Below the pieces are notes generated by a model. It worked only from the letters and a program-made list of their open reading frames with translations. It was not told the DNA's origin and ran no database searches. Of a DNA stretch of 34,991 nt, positions 31,445 through 34,991 are shown piece by piece (position 1 is the stretch's first letter; the number at the start of each line of letters is the position of its first letter). The DNA is from Pseudomonadota bacterium (GTDB lineage Bacteria > Pseudomonadota > Gammaproteobacteria > Burkholderiales > Burkholderiaceae_B): assembly GCA_023386765.1 (NCBI GenBank), contig JAEWJD010000263.1, positions 1-34,991 on the forward strand, in the 5' to 3' direction. Position numbers and translations under genes: made by a program.

Positions 31445-33064
31445 ATGATCCGGTTTCAGCAAGTTTCGCTGGCAAGAGGCATCAAGCCCTTGCTGGAAAA
31501 AGTCGACCTCATCCTTAACCCCGGCGACAAGATCGGCCTTATCGGCGCCAATGGCGCGGGCAAGTCCAGCCTGTTCGCCTTGCTGCGCGGCGAGTTACAC
31601 GCTGACCAGGGGGATCTCAGCTATCCACCGAACTGGCGCGTGGCCTACGTCGCGCAGGAAACGCCGGCACTGGATCGCTCGGCCATTGACTACGCGATCG
31701 ACGGCGACGTGGAGCTGCGCCGCCTGGAAGCCCGGCTGGCCGAGGTTGAAGCCGCTGCCGACACCCCCGAAAACGGCCTGCTGATCGGCGAGCTGTACGG
31801 CGCCCTGGCGGATGCCGACGCCTACACCGTGCGCTCGCGGGCGGAACAGCTGTTGACCGGCCTGGGCTTCTCGATGGCGCAGATGGACCAGCCGCTGACC
31901 AGTTTTTCGGGCGGCTGGCGGATGCGGCTGAACCTGGCGCAAGCGCTGATGTGCCCATCCGAACTGCTCCTGCTGGACGAACCTACCAACCACCTGGATC
32001 TGGACGCCATTCTGTGGCTGGAAGACTGGTTGAAGCGTTATCCCGGCACGTTGCTGGTGATTTCGCATGACCGCGACTTCCTCGACGAGGTGGTCAACGT
32101 GGTGGTTCACGTGGATGAGCGCAAACTGAAGCGCTATGCGGGCAATTATTCCGCCTTCGAGCGCCAGCGCGCCGCGCAACTGGAACTGGCAGCCGGCGCC
32201 ATGGAAAAGCAGCTACGCCAGCGCGCGCATCTGCAATCGTTCATCAATCGCTTCAAGGCCCAGGCCTCGAAAGCGCGCCAGGCGCAAAGCCGGATCAAGG
32301 CGCTGGCGAAGATGGAAGAGTTGGCTCCCTTGCGCGCCGCGGCCGAGTTTTCCTTCGAATTCAAGGAGCCGGACCGCGCCCCCGATCCGCTGCTGCGCAT
32401 GGACGCCGTCCAGGCCGGCTACCCGGCGACAGACGACGGCGGCGCCGACAAGATCATCATCAAGGACATCAATTTCTCGCTCCAGGGCGGCCAGCGCATC
32501 GGATTGCTGGGCGTGAACGGAGCAGGCAAATCCACCTTGATCAAGACCATCGCCGGGGAGTTGCAGGCCTTGGGCGGCGAGGCGATTTTCGGCAAGGGCC
32601 TGTCGATCGGCTATTTCGCCCAGCATCAGGTCGAGATGCTGCGCCATGATGAGTCGCCCTTGTGGCACATGGTCAAGCTGGCCCCCGGTACGCGCGAGCA
32701 GGAACTGCGCAACTTCTTGGGCAGCTTCAACTTCCCAGGGCCGATGGCAACCAACAGTATCGCGCCGTTTTCGGGCGGCGAGAAAGCCCGCCTGGCCCTG
32801 GCGCTCATCGTGTGGCAACGGCCCAATCTGCTGTTGCTGGACGAACCCACCAATCACTTGGACCTGGAAACCCGCGAAGCGCTCACCATGGCCCTGGCGC
32901 AGTTCGAAGGCACCCTGGTGCTGGTGTCGCACGATCGCCACTTGCTCCGTGCCACCACCGATCAGTTCGTCATCGTGGCCGACGGCAAGGTCGAGCCTTT
33001 CGACGGTGACCTCAACGACTATCGCGACTGGCTATTCAAGACCAAGCTGAACGCCAAGCAATAA
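31445..33064 (+). CDS. ABC-F family ATPase, short YheS-like
   Basis: A 539-residue protein with two ABC domains and no membrane segments, as in the ABC-F group that acts on ribosomes. The first domain has GANGAGKSS, the signature SFSGGWRMRL and LLLLDEPTNHLD; the second has GVNGAGKST, PFSGGEKARL and LLLLDEPTNHLD. Both catalytic Glu are kept. The P-site tRNA interaction motif region between them is charged and Ala-rich. E. coli YheS is about 100 residues longer with a C-terminal coiled extension that is missing here. The ATG at 31445 gives the family start (MIRFQQVSLARG); the open frame upstream to 31346 is not used. Confidence 0.9.
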   Translation: MIRFQQVSLARGIKPLLEKVDLILNPGDKIGLIGANGAGKSSLFALLRGELHADQGDLSYPPNWRVAYVAQETPALDRSAIDYAIDGDVELRRLEARLAEVEAAADTPENGLLIGELYGALADADAYTVRSRAEQLLTGLGFSMAQMDQPLTSFSGGWRMRLNLAQALMCPSELLLLDEPTNHLDLDAILWLEDWLKRYPGTLLVISHDRDFLDEVVNVVVHVDERKLKRYAGNYSAFERQRAAQLELAAGAMEKQLRQRAHLQSFINRFKAQASKARQAQSRIKALAKMEELAPLRAAAEFSFEFKEPDRAPDPLLRMDAVQAGYPATDDGGADKIIIKDINFSLQGGQRIGLLGVNGAGKSTLIKTIAGELQALGGEAIFGKGLSIGYFAQHQVEMLRHDESPLWHMVKLAPGTREQELRNFLGSFNFPGPMATNSIAPFSGGEKARLALALIVWQRPNLLLLDEPTNHLDLETREALTMALAQFEGTLVLVSHDRHLLRATTDQFVIVADGKVEPFDGDLNDYRDWLFKTKLNAKQ

Positions 33065-33213
33065 AGCCTCGGACTGCGTTTGCGACGGCATCAGCAAAAA
33101 CGTCATCGACAATGCAGTCTGGCACCATTGCCCTGACGGCCCGGGAAAAGCAGCCAGGATGCGCCGTCGCGGCCGGCCCGACGCAGAAGGCCAGGCTAGA
33201 GGGCAGCACGCCA

Positions 33214-34209
33214 TTACGGAAGCAAGCCGCTCGCCTCACCCTTCAGAAATTCGATGAGCGCATTGTTGATCTCTTGCGACGCCTCCTGCTGCAGCCAATG
33301 CCCGGCCCCGGGAATAATCTTGGCGGCACGCAAATACGGCACTATTTCCGGCATGGCTGCAATCATGCGATCCATCCCGGGAATCGCCAGCCCGGTGTCC
33401 CGTTCCCCGACGAGATACAAAGCGGGAACTTCCACACGCTTACCCTCTAGGGCCGCCGACAAGGCCCAATTCCGGTCCAGGTTCCGGTAGTAGTTCAACC
33501 CGCCACGAAAGCCGCTGGTAGTGAACCCCTGGATAAATTCATCCAGATCGCACCGGGTAAGCCAGGGGGGCAACGCATCAGGAACGGGAAGCGCGGCGAG
33601 CAGCCCCTTCCCTTTGGCCACCATGCCAAACGGATTTGGCGTGCTCGGATCGTTGCGCGGGCCAGCCTGGCCCGACGCCGCCCAGTAGATCGCCCCTAGT
33701 GTTGCGCCGATGTCGCGCTCGAATTCTTTCTCGGCAACCCCGGGCTCGCAAAAGTAGTGCGTGTAAAACACAGCAGAATCTGTCTTTGGAAACAGTTTGC
33801 TCGGCATGACCGGAGCCCTGGGCATCATTGGAACGCCTAAGGCCACAACCGCGCGAAAAACATCGGGCCGCAGTTGCGCGGCCTGCCATGCGATGCTCGC
33901 ACCCCAGTCGCCGCCTACGATCACCGCATCCTCTGCTTGCTCGTTCTTGACCAATGCGACCAGATCGCCGATCACATCCATCGTCGTGAAGGCCGCCACG
34001 TCCGGCGGACTTTCGCTGCGGCCATAACCTCGCAGGTCCGGGGCCACCGCCCGAAAGCCCGCCTGCGCAAGCGCGCGGAGCTGATGACGCCACGCATGGG
34101 CGGTTTCCGGAAAACCGTGGCACAGCAGAACCAGGGGCCCCTGACCCGCGGCAGTCACGTGGATCCGGACGCCGTTGACGTTTACGTAGCGCGTTTCGAA
34201 CTCGGTCAT
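33214..34209 (-). CDS. alpha/beta hydrolase, epoxide hydrolase-like
   Basis: A 331-residue alpha/beta hydrolase. The oxyanion motif HGFPE is at residues 31-35, the nucleophile Asp 101 is in GGDWGAS, and the catalytic His is in GAGHWLQQE near the C-terminus. HGFPE with an Asp nucleophile is typical of epoxide hydrolases and haloalkane dehalogenases; the lid sequence with paired Tyr residues (NYYRNLDRNW) favours the epoxide group. The ATG at 34209 has GAAGGG upstream, so the extended frame to 34296 is rejected. Divergent from an Rrf2 regulator, it may detoxify or catabolise an epoxide or halide. Confidence 0.88.
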   Translation of the reverse strand: MTEFETRYVNVNGVRIHVTAAGQGPLVLLCHGFPETAHAWRHQLRALAQAGFRAVAPDLRGYGRSESPPDVAAFTTMDVIGDLVALVKNEQAEDAVIVGGDWGASIAWQAAQLRPDVFRAVVALGVPMMPRAPVMPSKLFPKTDSAVFYTHYFCEPGVAEKEFERDIGATLGAIYWAASGQAGPRNDPSTPNPFGMVAKGKGLLAALPVPDALPPWLTRCDLDEFIQGFTTSGFRGGLNYYRNLDRNWALSAALEGKRVEVPALYLVGERDTGLAIPGMDRMIAAMPEIVPYLRAAKIIPGAGHWLQQEASQEINNALIEFLKGEASGLLP

Positions 34210-34242
34210 GATGCCCTTCGACAAGGAGGCTGGCGGAGCGTC

Positions 34243-34270
34243 TATAATACCGTAACTGATACCATTACGG
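34243..34270. promoter_or_regulatory. TATAAT element and CCGTAA dyad between hydrolase and Rrf2 genes
   Basis: A perfect TATAAT (34243-34248) on the plus strand is followed by CCGTAA (34250-34255) and TTACGG (34265-34270), inverted arms around nine bases. The dyad covers the expected start of the Rrf2 transcript and lies 41 bases from the divergent hydrolase start, fitting an Rrf2-type operator for both. Confidence 0.65.
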
Positions 34271-34282
34271 AATTTGGCTTTC

Positions 34283-34699
34283 ATGAGTTGCGACACTCGC
34301 TTCGCCCGCTTGTTGCATGTCCTCGTTCACATGGACTTCCGCGGGGGCACGACGACATCGGGGACGCTCGCCAAGATGCTGCACACGAACGAGGTCGTTG
34401 TACGGCGGACGATGGCGGCATTGCGCACCGCCGGCATGGTTAGCTCCATGGGAGGTCGCAATGGCGGCTGGACGCTCGCCAGATCGTTGAACACCATTAC
34501 CGCGCAAGATGTCTACGAAGCCATTTCCCACGGCGCCGTGTTTACCATGGGGCCAGCCAACGACAATCCTGCCTGCCCCGTCGAACTCGCTGCCAATCAA
34601 TTGATTGCTGACGCGATGCACGCAGGCGAACAGGCGCTGCTGCATTACCTTGGCACTCGCCTGCTTTCTGATTTCGCCGCGCAGATTCGGGCCGGGTAG
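34283..34699 (+). CDS. Rrf2-family transcriptional regulator
   Basis: A 138-residue Rrf2 protein. The winged helix covers about residues 5-65 (TRFARLLHVLVHMDFRGG, then TSGTLAKMLHTNEVVVRRTMAALRTAGMV) with the wing GGRNGGWTLAR. Iron-sulfur members such as IscR and NsrR carry three clustered Cys in the C-terminal half, but here only one (NPACPVE) remains, so cluster binding is unlikely and a redox Cys or small ligand is more probable. A TTG at 34274 could extend it by three residues. Divergent from the hydrolase gene, with the dyad in between. Confidence 0.88.
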   Translation: MSCDTRFARLLHVLVHMDFRGGTTTSGTLAKMLHTNEVVVRRTMAALRTAGMVSSMGGRNGGWTLARSLNTITAQDVYEAISHGAVFTMGPANDNPACPVELAANQLIADAMHAGEQALLHYLGTRLLSDFAAQIRAG

Positions 34700-34736
34700 A
34701 GACGCTGCGCACTCGCGGCGGCCACCCGCGGGGTCG

Positions 34737-34746
34737 CCCCCCCCCC
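34737..34746. repeat. run of ten C
   Basis: Ten consecutive C follow the Rrf2 gene by 37 bases in a non-coding stretch. No promoter or reading frame depends on it, so it is recorded only as a homopolymer likely to vary in length or be misread. Confidence 0.8.
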
Positions 34747-34873
34747 GGTCGACTGCGGCAGCCCCCGGCCGAAAGGCAGATTCCCGATGATCGATAGCCG
34801 GGCCGGTGCAGGCTTTTCAAAGCTCGTCCCCAATTAATTCCCCCATCAATATGTAACAGCGCGTCCCCTCCCC

Positions 34874-34902
34874 CTTGAAGCCTGCGAAGTCATCCCTATA
34901 AT
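34874..34902 (+). promoter_or_regulatory. groES promoter
   Basis: TTGAAG (34875-34880) and TATAAT (34897-34902) are 16 bases apart and fit the housekeeping sigma. The same bases read as CTTGAAG, 13 bases, then CCCTATAA also resemble a heat-shock sigma-32 promoter. The overlap with CIRCE at its end suggests repression by HrcA plus heat-shock induction. Confidence 0.8.
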
Positions 34903-34928
34903 TAGCACTCGTCGCCGGTGAGTGCTAA
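34902..34928. promoter_or_regulatory. CIRCE operator (HrcA binding site)
   Basis: TTAGCACTC (34902-34910) and GAGTGCTAA (34920-34928) with exactly nine bases between are a perfect match to the CIRCE consensus. It lies over the start of transcription, 56 bases before the groES ATG, as in other groESL operons controlled by HrcA. Confidence 0.97.
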
Positions 34929-34984
34929 CAAGCCTCCCGCGCCAAAACCGATCAATCTTCTAGTTATCGAAACAGGAGTTCTTC

Positions 34985-34991
34985 ATGGCCC
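34985..34991 (+). CDS. groES: co-chaperonin GroES, first codons only
   Basis: Only ATGGCCC is inside the window. The ATG has AGGAG eight bases upstream and follows a CIRCE-controlled promoter; Met-Ala is how beta-proteobacterial GroES begins. The identification therefore rests on context. Confidence 0.85.

Noticed and set aside
33065..33213. Small genes between the ABC-F and hydrolase genes
   Set aside because: Both strands carry only short frames with no ribosome site or motif.
34737..34746. Poly-C run as a phase-variable switch
   Set aside because: Phase-variable C tracts in Bordetella lie in promoters or genes; this one is 37 bases past the Rrf2 stop and more than 120 bases from the groES promoter.

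Overview
The window is about 35 kb of GC-rich DNA with tightly packed, often ATGA-overlapping genes. Gene content points to a beta-proteobacterium of the Alcaligenaceae (Bordetella/Achromobacter type): two Bug/TctC tricarboxylate-binding receptors each beside a LysR regulator, FecI-FecR-TonB receptor sets, and a groES promoter carrying a CIRCE element. The genus is inferred from gene style, not from a marker gene. No mobile element, CRISPR array, tRNA or rRNA was seen.

Layout. 1-1247: the end of an amino-acid permease and, convergent with it, an orphan ABC ATPase with altered catalytic motifs. 1331-7328 (+): a TPP riboswitch followed by six genes: LuxE-like acyl-activating enzyme, LuxC-like acyl reductase, ABC ATPase, permease, NMT1/THI5-type binding protein and short-chain dehydrogenase. 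All five junctions overlap by 4 bases, so this is one thiamine-responsive transcription unit. 7377-11585 (-): KdgT-like permease, DUF1537 kinase, PdxA2-type dehydrogenase and GntR regulator, a probable threonate/erythronate catabolic operon with a candidate GTAC operator. 11809-13721: flavin reductase and VOC protein divergent from a MarR regulator, with tandem dyads between them. 13809-14723: rpiB, a small Cys-rich secreted protein and a 47-codon candidate gene.

14823-23534 (-): two iron-responsive cell-surface signalling systems in tandem (sigma factor, anti-sigma factor, TonB receptor with STN domain), each sigma gene preceded by a Fur-box-like sequence, with a small lipoprotein gene between the sets. 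23661-30011: two similar modules, each a hydrolase (amidase; metallo-beta-lactamase fold) next to a TctC-type receptor and a divergent LysR regulator with a short dyad in the shared promoter region. 30064-33064: an RlmN paralogue and a short YheS-like ABC-F ATPase, separated by a 319-base stretch with mutually exclusive hairpins and a 52-codon open frame. 33214-34699: an epoxide-hydrolase-like enzyme divergent from an Rrf2 regulator. 34874-34991: the groES promoter, CIRCE operator and first codons of groES.

The most unusual system is the riboswitch-controlled operon. Gene order suggests import of a carboxylic acid and its ATP-dependent two-step reduction to an alcohol. Under TPP control this reads as salvage of an oxidised thiamine precursor. 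The reaction order is inferred from family chemistry, and the substrate is a hypothesis.
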